Origin: Furcasterigmium furcatum
Taxonomy: Eukaryota > Ascomycota > Sordariomycetes > Glomerellales > Plectosphaerellaceae
Direction: 5' to 3'
Length of the DNA stretch: 64,000 nucleotides
NCBI GenBank assembly: GCA_001599815.1
Contig: BCIA01000008.1
Location: 868,001-932,000 of the forward strand
This document shows positions 32,401 to 42,620 of the stretch, in pieces. The notes beneath the pieces are model-generated. The model ran no database searches, was not told where the DNA came from, and saw nothing but the letters and a program-made list of their open reading frames with translations. Numbering within the stretch: the first letter of the stretch is position 1; each line of letters opens with the position of its first letter. The translations under genes and the position numbers were made by a program.

Positions 32401-35331
32401 CTTCGTGTCCACGAAGTACGGCTTCATGTAACGCCGTCCTGCCATCGTAATTCCTCGAGCCCACGTCTGCTCCATTCTTGAGTAACAGCCTGACCGTATC
32501 TGCGTTGCCAGAGGCAGCAGCGGCAACAAAGGCGTCGTGATAGCTGTCGCCACTTGTTTTCAGGTCAGCCGAATGCTCGAGAAGCGCTTCGACATCAAGA
32601 GTCATGCCCTCCCGGCAGGCGAGATAGAAGTATGGTACCGGTTCCACGTAGACAGAAGGGCTGTGATACAATTGAGTCCAATTGTAATAGGCGGTCTCGT
32701 TGTGCAAGAAGAAGTCGAGAATGAGGTGCTCGATTCGCGTGCCCCTGGCGCGGGGCCGCGCTGCTGCGTGAGCCATCCAATTATTCGCGGCGTATACCCC
32801 GAAGGGGAATTTTGGGGGGACATTAAAAAATTCCATGGGCTCCGTTACCTGCGATAGGTATACCAGGCAGGTTATGGCAAGTTCTTCTCTCGCCCGGGCC
32901 TCGTCCATCAGCTCACGGAGTTCGCCCTGGAGTCGGTCCGATTTGAGGAACTCCTGGACCGAGAAGTGGGCGAGCCGGACTTCCACCACCGTGTTGAAAC
33001 ATACTCCGACGACCTCCCCGTAGTTGTGTAACCGTACTTCTCGTTGAAGGGTCACCAGGCTGGGGCAGTAGAGGGCGATATCCATGGGATTCGGCATTCT
33101 ATCCTCTGGGTCAAACCCCGGGTTCGCCCCAATATCGACGGCAATTGCGTCGACCATTTCGTCGACTGCCAGCGGGGTGTGCGAGAAGACAAGGAAGCGG
33201 AGGATCTTCATGGCGTTGCGCTTATACTCGGGTGGGATGTTCTGAATCATGCGTTGATAGGTCTCGTCAAGTCCTCGGGGAAGGGAGTCCAAGGCGCTCC
33301 TCAGGGCCCTAGGATCCAGACATTTCGAGAGAGAGTCGAGCTGGCAGGCCACCCAACGAAACCTGGGGACACACACAGAAGTCAGTCAAGGATTACAGAA
33401 TACTATCCACGGTCTGAAAGCAGCTTACATTCCGTTGGCCTTAGCCATCAAGCTCGACTGGACAACGTCCAGCAGGGCCGGCCGGGTTTTCCATCGGTTG
33501 AATCTGCCTCCGTGTCGCAGCTCATGGTGAATGTAAGACTCTATATCCTTTCGGACAAGAGAATGCTCAAGTGGTATCATATCGACCTCTCGGGCCCATT
33601 CTGACAACGAGTCCTGAATGTCCTGTTCTGCACGGCTGGTCACAAGTATGCAGGCAGACCCTTCCGTGTTGTGCTTGAGGCTTTTGATTAACGACAGCGT
33701 CCCAGTTGCAAACGTCCCTTGCCTGGTTGATTCGTCTAGTGCGTCGATAACGATACACACATGGCCCAGCCTGGCCACCACTTGGACCAGGGCGTCGTAC
33801 ATCTGTGCACAGGTAGGCTGGCGGGCTTTGAAGGACCCGCCGGCGCAACCCCCCCAAAGTGCCTGGACACAAATTTTGGCCTCCTCGCTTCTCCCGTACA
33901 GCTGGTGTAGGAGCGAACGAAGCAGGTCATCTACGGTCCTCTTCCTGCTGTCGTTGAAGTCGAAGTAGAAGTATGCGAGATGGGCCGGGGAGCTCGGATG
34001 CCGGAGGTCGTCGATGACTGTGGAGCTCAGGAACGTCTTTCCGCATCCCGCGATCCCGGACAGCCAGAGAAAAGAGCCTGCTTCAGCTTTCCAGCTCCGA
34101 TATCGCTGGTCAAGAAGGAGCCAAGCCCCTGTGCCCTCGTGACGGCGCTCCTTGGCGGTGTTGTGGTTGACGGATGGGTCCACCGCTCCGAGCCATTCGT
34201 CTATCTCGGCGTCCTGGTGGATCAAGGTGACCGTCTCTGCGAGATGGCGAACGTCTTCATGGACTATTTATCATTCAGCAGGTGTCTGAAATCATACATG
34301 AAATCAGCTTACGTACCCGAGTCGATCATCTCGGCTATCCTCGTCTCTTCCTTGACCTTGCTCTGCGGTATGAGCCTCAGGACCGCCGTCGCGTACGCCG
34401 CGGCCGTCATCGCCGCGTACTCCTGCCAGTCCTTGTTCTTGTGGCTGTCCGAGTAGTCACAGATACCCCTGATCACCAAGCAAGGAAAGTGGTTCATCAG
34501 CCCAGCAGCCTCCATCTCAAAGCAGAGCACGCCCTTGTCGGCGGCGAGGCGGTCGCGAATCTTGGCATCCTTCATGAGCTGGTCTGCAGACGCAATCAGA
34601 CCATAGTGGATGGCCGGGTCGTCGTCTCCCTCTTCCTCGTCCCTCTCAGTGCGATGGACAATCTTGGCCCGGTCGGCGCCGCACGCCGTCGCGCAACCAT
34701 CGGCGTCATCTGGGTGAACGACGTCCGATCGGTAGAGGACATCGGTCCCGGGGTCTGGGCGACGGTACTTTCGCAGTCTCTTGTTCTTGGAGGTGATGTT
34801 CTCGATGATCTCACGGAAGTCGTGGCCGTCGATCTCATGGTCGACCTGGAGGGTGCTGATCGCCGCCCGAATGAAGTGCGGCGGCTGGTCGAGATGCTTG
34901 GTGGGCTGGAAGTCCTTCCCCTGGATCGTCTTGCCAAAGTCGTACTCGAAAACACCGCTGCTGCCGTCCCTCGGCATGCTGACAACGATGTCGCCGAGCC
35001 GAATGTCGTGCTTAGGCGTCGGTGCGCCCCCGGCGATGCCCACCATAAGCCCGACCTTGATGTTCGTAAACGTCCGCAGCATGTCCCTGGCAACAGCCGC
35101 GGCCGTGGTGGTCCCATACTGGCCGCCAGGCAGCGATGCGATGGCCACATTGTGCTCATGGATGCGACCGAGGGTGTAGTTGTTGTTGTCTCCCCACGGC
35201 GTAAAAGGTAGGGGAGTGTGCAGCTCGTCTAGGAAAAGCCTCGCCGCGACGTACTCGGGCTGGATGGCACATATCCACCCGATCGTGTAGTCGTCGGGAG
35301 CAAACGTCTTCTTCTCAGCGACGGCGGCCAT
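29437..35331 (-). CDS. NLR-2: PNP_UDP-NACHT-ankyrin STAND protein
   Basis: Four exons join in frame: 35331-34317, 34263-33429, 33362-31869 and 31783-29437 (introns 53, 66 and 85 bp; the last has CTGAC before its acceptor), giving 1,896 residues. Residues ~15-330 are a purine/uridine phosphorylase-like effector domain (DYTIGWICAIQPE, VGLMVGIAGGAP, GVLCFEMEAAGLMNHFPCLVIRGICDY). The NACHT NTPase follows (P-loop GIAGCGKTFL near 410, Walker B VCIVIDALDE near 500), then an AAA-lid-like helical region (FRWVACQLDSLSKCLDP). About 25 diverse ankyrin repeats extend from ~residue 790 to the end. PNP-NACHT-ankyrin is a recognised fungal NLR layout; related PNP domains act as nucleosidases on activation. 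Repeats here are diverged, unlike NLR-1. Confidence 0.92.
30150..30270 (-). repeat. acidic direct duplication inside NLR-2 ankyrin region
   Basis: Two copies of a ~24-base block (ATCGTCCCAGGACTGGGAGT at 30168 and 30228), followed by similar GTCGTTATCGTCGTC blocks, encode DNDIDSQSWDDR twice, separated by DDGDDGDD. The insert sits in a long acidic loop between ankyrin repeats. It is a local in-frame duplication (60 bp period). Confidence 0.85.
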
Positions 35332-35521
35332 TGCAAACGAAAGGTGAGGGGACGGGGAGGAAGCGAGCGGGGATGAGAGGGAGGGAGCCTGATGCCTTGG
35401 TATACAGCGCGGTCAGGCGCGGGGACGGGCGGGGAGGGACGGGACACGCAGATCAGGCTGTGAGCATGATGGCTGCCCGCCTCGGAAGGCCTAGGTCAGC
35501 CAGTCCTCAGATCGAGCCTCA
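35332..35521. other. NLR-2 upstream region
   Basis: GC-rich promoter-proximal sequence of the PNP-NACHT-ankyrin gene. No gene seen. Confidence 0.5.
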
Positions 35522-35676
35522 GATAATTGAGATGCCCTCTCTCGGAACTTCAGAAAATCTAGACCGCCTGTCTCTGAACTTGAGAAATTGAGATGACCTC
35601 TCTTGGAACTTCAGCAAATTGAAATAGCCTTCTGTTGAGCTACAGCTAATTCTGAGGACTGCTTGGTCAACTGGAC
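35522..35676 (+). repeat. degenerate ~31-bp tandem array A (5' side of NLR-2)
   Basis: Five consecutive units of 30-31 bp can be laid out on the plus strand from 35522, beginning ATAATTGAGATGCCCTCTCT, AAAATCTAGACCGCCTGTCT, AAATTGAGATGACCTCTCTT, CAAATTGAAATAGCCTTCTG and CTAATTCTGAGGACTGCTTG. Units 1-4 end in a CTTCAG/CTTGAG/CTACAG block. The same unit occurs inverted at 29205-29345 beyond the other end of NLR-2. Confidence 0.65.
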
Positions 35677-35892
35677 GCCGGTTGAAAGAGCCCATGTTTC
35701 GACAGCAATTCAACCAAACCGGCTATGTATTTTGCGACCTTCGTGGGACCCGAGATCAGGCAAGGATGATATGACCGGGATATTCGGGTGGCATTGCCAT
35801 TCCGTGGATAGTCTACGTTGAGTTTTACCAGAATGGCCTTCAAGGGCAGCAGAGACGGGGGATCCAGGTGACAATCCGGCTTAGCACAGATC

Positions 35893-36888
35893 CTACATAT
35901 TATTTACAATGTCATGAAGAATCTCCTTGCGCCACCTGAAGAAGATGCTCGCGTGCGTGTCCTCTTCCACCCTGAGCTGGGCACTGTCTCCCAGGCGGCT
36001 GGCGATCTGCTGCCCATGGTTCAGCGGGACGAAGGTGTCGGCCTTTCCATACCAAAGCCGAACAGGGAGATCACGTCGGACATCCTCCACGCGGAACCCG
36101 AACTCTGTGCCCGCCAGATAGCCGTCGCGGCTCACCCCATCGATCCCCTGGCGGTACACCTGGCGGCTCGTCATGACCATGCGTCCCGCGATCTTCTTGT
36201 CCGTCCAGATCCCGTCCTCTTTCTTCGGGATGGTGGCCTTGTTCTTCTCGGCTTCCTCCAGCATCAGCTCGAGACGCTTCTCGTCCGGCAGGTGAAAGCG
36301 CCCCTGCCGATGGAAGAACCACGCGGCTAGACGAGGGGCATACCGCCATCCGTATGTGAAGCCGAGCCAGTGAAACCAGCCGGCGCCGCTCATGCCGATG
36401 TCAGGCGGGCCGATGCCGCACACGATGGCCACGCATTTGAGCCTGTCGCGGGGCATGGCCACGGCGCATGCGAGGGCATAAGGGCCGCCGCCCGAGACGC
36501 CCATGACTCCGTAGTCCTCCAGCCCGAGATGCGTGGCGAGTTGTTCCAGATCTTTGGGGTGGTCGAGAAGTGTCCGTTCTAGCTGTTGGGAGCTCAGGCC
36601 CATTCCCGGGCGGTCGACGGCGATGATGCGGGCACCGACTTCCAACGCAGCCTCGTGAAGATGGCCACCCTCGACGCGTGAGCCCGGCAGGCCATGGCAG
36701 TAGAGAATCGGTTTGCCAGTCAAAAGCCCGAACTGTGCGTAGCCGAGCTTCCGGCCGTCTGGCAGTGCCAAGGTAGCAGAAGTGTCTTCTTCCGGTACCA
36801 GTCGTTTGTCGGGACGCGCCGTTGATATGATCTCTTCCTCGACGCCCTTGTCATTGGGGCCGCCGAGGAGTGTACTGAATACAGGCAT
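35893..36888 (-). CDS. alpha/beta hydrolase-fold protein
   Basis: A 331-residue alpha/beta hydrolase starting at the ATG at 36888 (MPVFSTLLGG); the open frame upstream of it has only non-ATG starts. It shows the oxyanion-hole motif CHGLPGSR, the nucleophile elbow GVSGGGPYA, a cap region, the acid in WYGKADTFVP and the catalytic His in EDTHAS. No signal peptide; a cytosolic esterase/lipase-like enzyme of unknown substrate. It is divergently transcribed from NLR-3, with 643 bp between the start codons. In some fungal incompatibility loci, hydrolase-type effectors lie next to NLR genes, but this protein has no amyloid-like N-terminal motif, so functional pairing is only an idea. Confidence 0.85.
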   Translation of the reverse strand: MPVFSTLLGGPNDKGVEEEIISTARPDKRLVPEEDTSATLALPDGRKLGYAQFGLLTGKPILYCHGLPGSRVEGGHLHEAALEVGARIIAVDRPGMGLSSQQLERTLLDHPKDLEQLATHLGLEDYGVMGVSGGGPYALACAVAMPRDRLKCVAIVCGIGPPDIGMSGAGWFHWLGFTYGWRYAPRLAAWFFHRQGRFHLPDEKRLELMLEEAEKNKATIPKKEDGIWTDKKIAGRMVMTSRQVYRQGIDGVSRDGYLAGTEFGFRVEDVRRDLPVRLWYGKADTFVPLNHGQQIASRLGDSAQLRVEEDTHASIFFRWRKEILHDIVNNM

Positions 36889-37531
36889 TGGTGACGTTAC
36901 CTGCACCGGTGGACGCAGCGGATGAGTCGGTGAGAATGCTGACTTCCGTGAAGGAGCAGGCAACGAGCAAGTTGTAGTTGGTTTTAGGCAAAATTGGTAG
37001 AGTGCTTACTGATGACCACAAGCTCACGTGGAGCCGATGTCCTGATCGGCGGATGCTCAGCACTTTTTTACTGGCGATACAGCACCTGGAGGCCAACGTC
37101 GATTCGACGATTACACTGTGTTTCACAGGCTGGGGGGCTGTTAGTTGCACGAAGGATGTATTGAGAGCCTCGAGCCTTGAACGGAAGTGTCTCGTGCCAT
37201 AAATAGACAAGCCACATTCATGAACCAGCCACTCCTCGAGGCTCCCTAACCGCCCTCCCTGCCGTCTCTTAGCTCTGGTCCAACTCCGTGTCACTCATAA
37301 ATGTGAACAGCCTCGCCATCCCCGAGGTCGTCCGCGTCGGCTCTCCCCCTCGACTGCGAAGATCAGTCACCGCGCGCTTCTTCAAGCCATCTTATCCTGT
37401 CCATGTTGGACGAAAGATCATAGCGGCACTTTGCGTTGTCTCGTTCACGCCGCCATGGAGACGGACACAGGCCCTTCCTTCCAGCACGGGGCAGGGCGCA
37501 GCCTGATCGCTGATGGAGCGGCTAACGATGA
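36889..37531. other. divergent promoter region between hydrolase and NLR-3
   Basis: No supported gene. The frame at 37288-37506 (+) has no motif and is out of phase with NLR-3. A GTGAGT at 37539 inside the NLR-3 N terminus raises the possibility of an upstream exon, but no upstream frame joins correctly. Confidence 0.5.
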
Positions 37532-40500
37532 ATGGAGTGTGAGTACTCATCGACAGATCCCAACCGATTTCATGAGTTAAGGTGGCTGACAGAAGCTTCC
37601 TTGAAACAGGTACACTCACTCCCCTCATCGAACACAGTCGGCACCGTGGTGGCAAGTGGCCAGGCGAATGTCCATGTCGGCAACATCTACAATGCGTCTT
37701 CGGATGCGACCAGGTTCACGAAAGAGAACATTTTGCGAGGTCTGAGGACCCTGGACTACCGAGCCGCCAAAGACAGGAACCCGGAGCCCGCGAAAGGCAC
37801 TGGCGACTGGTTCAAGAACCACGATCAGTTCCGGCAATGGCGAGAGGCACAGTCGTCGAAAATACTCTGGGTTTCCGCAGACCCAGGATGCGGCAAATCT
37901 GTTCTGGCGAGGGATCTCGTGGACACCCTGATGCCCGAGGACAGGTCAGAGGCTCGAACGACGTGCTACTTCTTCTTCAAGGATGACTTTCCTGACCAGA
38001 AGAGTGTCCAAAATGCCCTCGGCTGCATTCTACACAGACTCCTGTCGGAGAACCCCACCATGTTCACTGAGAGAGTTGTGGGCCGATTCCAGTCCATTGG
38101 AGGGCAGGTTACGCACTCATTTTCTGAGCTGTGGGACATCCTGCTCTTGATTGCCAGTCTCAACCAGGATCACGAGATCGTCTGCGTGCTCGACGCTCTG
38201 GATGAATGCGAAAAGAAGGGCCAGAAAGAACTCACGAATGCTCTCCGCAAGTACTTCAACAAAGAGGAAACGTCTTCTCTCAAATTCTTGTTGACGAGCA
38301 GGCCCTACGGTAAGATCAGAAATCAGTTCTCGAGAATTCTCATGATACATCTCAAAGGCGAGAGCCGAGAAGAAGGCAATAAGATTGCCCGAGAGATCGA
38401 CATCTTCATTCGAGCAAAGACACAGGAGGTCGGAGAGTCTTTGAACCTCCCACGGCGTTCCCAAGACCAGTTCCGAGACCATCTCCTCGCCGTTGAGAAT
38501 CGCACATATCTCTGGGTTCGCCTCATGCTGGACTGGGTTGAGGACGAAGTGGGAAAGAAAGGGGCAAGAATGGAAGACGCCATCACTCACCTCCCTTCTA
38601 GCGTCGACCAAGCCTACGAGAGACTCCTCAACAAGAGCCTGGATTCTGCCGAAGCCCGGAAGCTGCTTCACATCATCGTCGCGGCAACGAGACCCCTGAC
38701 ATTGGAAGAGATGGACGTGGCCCTGGCAATTCGCGGCTCTCATCGGGCAGTTCAAGATGTTCCGCTGAGGGGAACGCGACGGTTCTCTCGCTATGTCAGA
38801 GATTTATGCGGTCTTTTTGTCATCATCGTGGGATCCAGGATATATCTTTTCCACCAGACGGCAAGGGACTTTCTGGTGAGGGCATCCGACACCGCGGCAC
38901 CTCATCCAGACGCAGAACTGTCGTGGAAATCCGCTCTTGTTCCCGCAGAATCCCATCACGTCCTTGCCGTGGCATGCGTCAACTACCTTCTTCGCCTCAA
39001 AGAAATCTGCAACGGTACTATTGAGAAGACGGAAAAGATACCCCTGCTTCTACGTGCCCACACCTTTCTCGAATATTCTGCAATGAACTGGGCCACGCAC
39101 GCGAGAACATCCGGCAAAGTCGATATTCAGATCCTCCAGATGATGTGCCACGTGGACTCTACCAAAGGATGCCAGGCCTGGTTTCGCATCCTCTGGTCAA
39201 GAGCCCACCCCGGACTGCCTCAAGGCTTTACCAGTCTCATGCTCGCGTCGTATTGCGGACTGCCAGACGTGGTTCGGCTTCTACTTGAAAAAGGGGGCTC
39301 CTCCATGGATCGACGGACCGAAGACTATACATATCGTCGCTCGGCGCTTTCATGGGCTTCAGGGCACGGTTTCGCGGATGTCGTCGCGGAATTAATCCGA
39401 GGGCCCGGCCTCACAGCGCGGATCTGCAATGTGGCTAGATCAGCGACATGGAGAGGCATCGATATCAACGGCCTGGACGGAGCCTGGCGGCCTCCAATCT
39501 CCTATGCTGCCTGGAACGGCCACAGAGATGTTGTCAAGTTGCTCATCGACGCTGGGGCCGAGCTCAACCTCGAAGACTGTGCCGGCGCCACGCCCTACAC
39601 CTACGCTATATGCAGCGGGCACCAAGAGACCATTGACCTTCTGCATGGGATGAAGGAGAACGCGGACAAGACGACGGACCGGATGCGTCAGGATCTGCTT
39701 CTTTCGGCAGCTTCAAAGGGGCACGAACCCGCAGTCCGTTGGCTTTTGGAGCATGGTGTCGACGTCGAGCGCAGGGGCCGGAGTGGCGGCAATGCGCTCA
39801 ACGTAGCCTCAAGATGTGGGCAAGAAGCTATCGTCGCGCTCTTGATCAGTCGTGGAGCTGACATAGAGGCCAAAGACCATCTCGGAGCGACAGCGCTCAA
39901 CGCAGCCGCCGATGGAAGCATCCCTCAGACTGGCAAACGTGTGGGGCGGTCGGTTGATTATTCCACAGAGTCAACTTCTCGGCAAGTATCCGTGTGCCAA
40001 CTGCTTCTTAGCCACGGAGCCAACATTGAATCTCGAGACATCCAAGGTCGCACTCCCCTCAATGCAGCATCCAGGAACGGGAATAGAGCAGTCGTGAGTC
40101 TGCTTCTCGCTCACAAAGCTGATCCCGAGGCCCGAGATGGCTTTGGTGCCACCGCCCTGATAGCAGCTTGCAGTGATATCATCGCATGGATTGACAAAAC
40201 ACCCTTCTCGTGTAGCCGACAAGACCATCCGGTTGTTGTCAAAATACTCGTCGAGGCTGGAGCAGACGTCGAGGCCAGGGACAACAATGGAGCGACAGCA
40301 CTTCAAGCAGCCTGCCGTCGCTTGCCTGGCCCCCATGCCTATCACCCTGAGCTGCGAAAGCGATTCGTTTCGGACATGGAAGGCAAGAAGAGTGGCGACG
40401 TTGAGGGGGTTTATCTCTTTGAGCTACAGTCTGTGGCCATGATCCAAACACTCCTCGGCAATGGAGCGAACATTGAGGCACGAGACAACCAAGGCCGGAC

Positions 40501-40999
40501 ACCGCTGCTCCACGCCTGCGGATCATCGGAGCCCCAGTACCTGCTCATTCAAGAGCTTCTCAAACAAGGTGCCGACACAAAGGCCCGGGACGTCGAGAAC
40601 GGACACACGCCGCTTCTGGAAATGTGCAGTGTCTGGACGCGCGATCTTCACATAAAAAAAATCAGAACTCTGCTCGACTGGTCCCCTGACGACAGCTGGA
40701 GAGAGGCGACGGACGTGGCGGGCAAGACTGCAACTGAGGTCTTGGAAAGTCGACTCGGAGGACGACAGAAGCAGGCCAAGTGGCTCGGGAACTACACGGC
40801 TCCTGCCAACCCATACGACGGAAACGTTTGGGTCCTGGAGAAGGTGAAGAGCCCTTTTTTCTCCCAACCTGCCTGCTGTCCCGCTGCCCTTGGTGCTTTG
40901 TTGGAAGTAGGACCTCTCCTCCCTGTCAGTAGCACAGTTCGGGCAATGTACTTAGATAGTCCGTTAGTAGTTGGTATTATGGAGCCCTTAGGTACTTAA
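37532..40999 (+). CDS. NLR-3: NACHT-ankyrin STAND protein with short N terminus
   Basis: A single 1,155-codon frame without a large N-terminal effector domain. Residues ~34-54 form a Gly/Asn-rich segment (NTVGTVVASGQANVHVGNIY) just before the NACHT region, in the position where fungal NLRs often carry amyloid signalling motifs. The NACHT domain follows: ILRGLRTLDYRAAKDR, P-loop VSADPGCGKSVLA near 114, Walker B IVCVLDALDECE near 216, KFLLTSRPY sensor, then the HQTARDFL segment near 448. About a dozen ankyrin repeats run from ~residue 565 to 1,070 (for example GHRDVVKLLIDAGAELNLED, VVKILVEAGADVEARDNNGA). The last ~60 codons after KWLGNYTAP may be read-through into 3' sequence if an intron lies there. 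The exact start is uncertain. Confidence 0.85.
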   Translation: MECEYSSTDPNRFHELRWLTEASLKQVHSLPSSNTVGTVVASGQANVHVGNIYNASSDATRFTKENILRGLRTLDYRAAKDRNPEPAKGTGDWFKNHDQFRQWREAQSSKILWVSADPGCGKSVLARDLVDTLMPEDRSEARTTCYFFFKDDFPDQKSVQNALGCILHRLLSENPTMFTERVVGRFQSIGGQVTHSFSELWDILLLIASLNQDHEIVCVLDALDECEKKGQKELTNALRKYFNKEETSSLKFLLTSRPYGKIRNQFSRILMIHLKGESREEGNKIAREIDIFIRAKTQEVGESLNLPRRSQDQFRDHLLAVENRTYLWVRLMLDWVEDEVGKKGARMEDAITHLPSSVDQAYERLLNKSLDSAEARKLLHIIVAATRPLTLEEMDVALAIRGSHRAVQDVPLRGTRRFSRYVRDLCGLFVIIVGSRIYLFHQTARDFLVRASDTAAPHPDAELSWKSALVPAESHHVLAVACVNYLLRLKEICNGTIEKTEKIPLLLRAHTFLEYSAMNWATHARTSGKVDIQILQMMCHVDSTKGCQAWFRILWSRAHPGLPQGFTSLMLASYCGLPDVVRLLLEKGGSSMDRRTEDYTYRRSALSWASGHGFADVVAELIRGPGLTARICNVARSATWRGIDINGLDGAWRPPISYAAWNGHRDVVKLLIDAGAELNLEDCAGATPYTYAICSGHQETIDLLHGMKENADKTTDRMRQDLLLSAASKGHEPAVRWLLEHGVDVERRGRSGGNALNVASRCGQEAIVALLISRGADIEAKDHLGATALNAAADGSIPQTGKRVGRSVDYSTESTSRQVSVCQLLLSHGANIESRDIQGRTPLNAASRNGNRAVVSLLLAHKADPEARDGFGATALIAACSDIIAWIDKTPFSCSRQDHPVVVKILVEAGADVEARDNNGATALQAACRRLPGPHAYHPELRKRFVSDMEGKKSGDVEGVYLFELQSVAMIQTLLGNGANIEARDNQGRTPLLHACGSSEPQYLLIQELLKQGADTKARDVENGHTPLLEMCSVWTRDLHIKKIRTLLDWSPDDSWREATDVAGKTATEVLESRLGGRQKQAKWLGNYTAPANPYDGNVWVLEKVKSPFFSQPACCPAALGALLEVGPLLPVSSTVRAMYLDSPLVVGIMEPLGT

Positions 41000-41205
41000 T
41001 TCAAGGTACTTGTGGAGCCCTAGTGGTGGAAGCGCACCGGCCTCCTCAGCTCAGGTTCCATAGGTAAGTTGGTACTTGGGCACCACCGAGCGGGTTTCGC
41101 TTCGCTTCCATGAATCTTACATCAACAACTCCCAACGACACCAAAACAACCTCGATCGCGAAAGGACTCGAAAAGTGAATCGTCCCTTGGCCACACACGT
41201 ATCAG
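41000..41205. other. short intergenic spacer
   Basis: Convergent-to-tandem spacer holding the 3' end of NLR-3 and the promoter/5' UTR of the Hep59-like gene. No gene seen. Confidence 0.5.
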
Positions 41206-42620
41206 ATGGCATCGCCACCCACGGAACCAGCAGACGAAAATACACCCCCCGTCGTCACCTTCCGATCCAGCAAGAAGCGGAAGGCCAACTATCGACGACA
41301 ACGCGCCGCAGACGACGAGGAACACACCGAGGGACCGGCAGCCGGGAGCGAAGCGGTAGCGAGCCCGAGCGAAGGCGCGAACCCCCCAGCAGCCGATGCG
41401 GCGCCGTCCGCGCAGACCGTCGACGAGCTGATCGCCTCGGTCACCGCGCCATCCGAAGCAACCGAACCGAAGGACGATGAACACTCGATAGCAGAGGCGC
41501 TCCGCCTGCGCGCCCAGAGACGATCACGTCTGAATGGCGTCGGCTTCAAGCCGTCACAGTCCGCGGCAAGAGAGGACAATGATGAGCGCGGCCTCGTGCT
41601 GCACTCGGCGGCCAAAGACGACGGACAGGATGCCCTCGCCGGGGCGCCATCGCGATTTGCGCCCCAGACCGGGTTGAGCACGCAGCTCGTCAACAAGCAC
41701 ATGTGAGTGGCCCTTCCCCTCTCTCTGTCCACCGATCTATCCCGCTCTGCCATCTACCTGAAGTCTCCCTCGTGCACCGCTGATCCCGCAAGGATGGAAT
41801 ATATAGAATCCAAACTCTCCTCCCGCAATCCCGCACCGTCCTCTGCAGCGGATGAACAACCCCCGTCATCACGAACCGCACCATCCACAGCCTCACAAGC
41901 AGCACCGACGCACCCGGTCGCGGCTCCCCCGGGCTCAGCGACCCTCCAGGGCAAGCTCATGGAGATCGACCTCGGCGAAGAAGCCCGCGCCCGAAACATC
42001 GCCCTCACCGAACGCGCCGCCCGCCGGCTCCTCGCCAACGACCCCTCCGCCGCGACGACCCCCGGCTCCGCGACCCCCGACGGCGAAGACTCCAACCCCG
42101 ACGGCGGCGCAGAATCATCCCGCGCGCGAAAGAAGCCCCGCCTCGGCCGCGACGGCAAGCCCTGGCGCCCGCGCAAGGGCCGCAACAGCGACGACATCGC
42201 GCGCGACAAGCTCGTCGAGGAGATCCTGCACGAGAGTAGACGTACGTTCCCCGCGTAATCCCCCCCTCTGCCGGATGCTAACCCACACCCGCAGTCGACG
42301 TCTACGACCCCCAACCCGCACCCGTCGAGACCCCGACAGACGGCACGGCCGACGACCGCCTCGCCGACGAATTCCGGCGCGAGTTCCTCGACGCCATGGC
42401 CCAGCGCCGCCAGCAGCAGGCCGCGGCCGCCGCGCAGCGGAAGCGCGCGGCAGCATCCGCACCCTCGGGCTCAGGCGGCCCCCCGCGCCCGGGCGCCGCA
42501 GCGGACGAAGAGATTCTTCGCGGCCCGAAGCTCGGTGGCAGCAGGAGTCAGAGGGCCGCGATGCGCGATATCCTCCTCGCCAAGGAGCGGGAGAAGGCGC
42601 GCGCCCCTCGGGGCCGGTGA
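41206..42620 (+). CDS. Hep59/C9orf78 (Tls1-like) spliceosome-associated protein
   Basis: Three exons, 41206-41702, 41793-42241 and 42295-42620 (introns of 90 and 53 bp, GTGAGT...CGCAAG and GTACGT...CTAAC...CGCAG), give 423 residues. Features of the hepatocellular-carcinoma-associated antigen 59 family are present: N-terminal FRSSKKRKANYRRQR, ALRLRAQRRSRLNGVGFKP, the signature NKHMMEYIESKLSSR that spans intron 1, and a basic C-terminal half (KKPRLGRDGKPWRPRKGRNSDD then DKLVEEIL). Low complexity separates these. In fission yeast Tls1 associates with the spliceosome and affects splicing of shelterin transcripts; C9orf78 binds the human spliceosome. A nuclear, splicing-related role is the family inference. 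Confidence 0.88.

Noticed and set aside
36889..36963. Longer N terminus of the 36-kb alpha/beta hydrolase starting at 36963
   Set aside because: The upstream in-frame codon there is TTG, not ATG; the first ATG (36888) gives a normal-length enzyme.
37288..37560. Upstream exon for NLR-3 spliced at the GTGAGT at 37539
   Set aside because: A good donor motif, but the phases of the available upstream ATGs do not join the NACHT frame at either nearby acceptor (37598 or 37609) without a stop.
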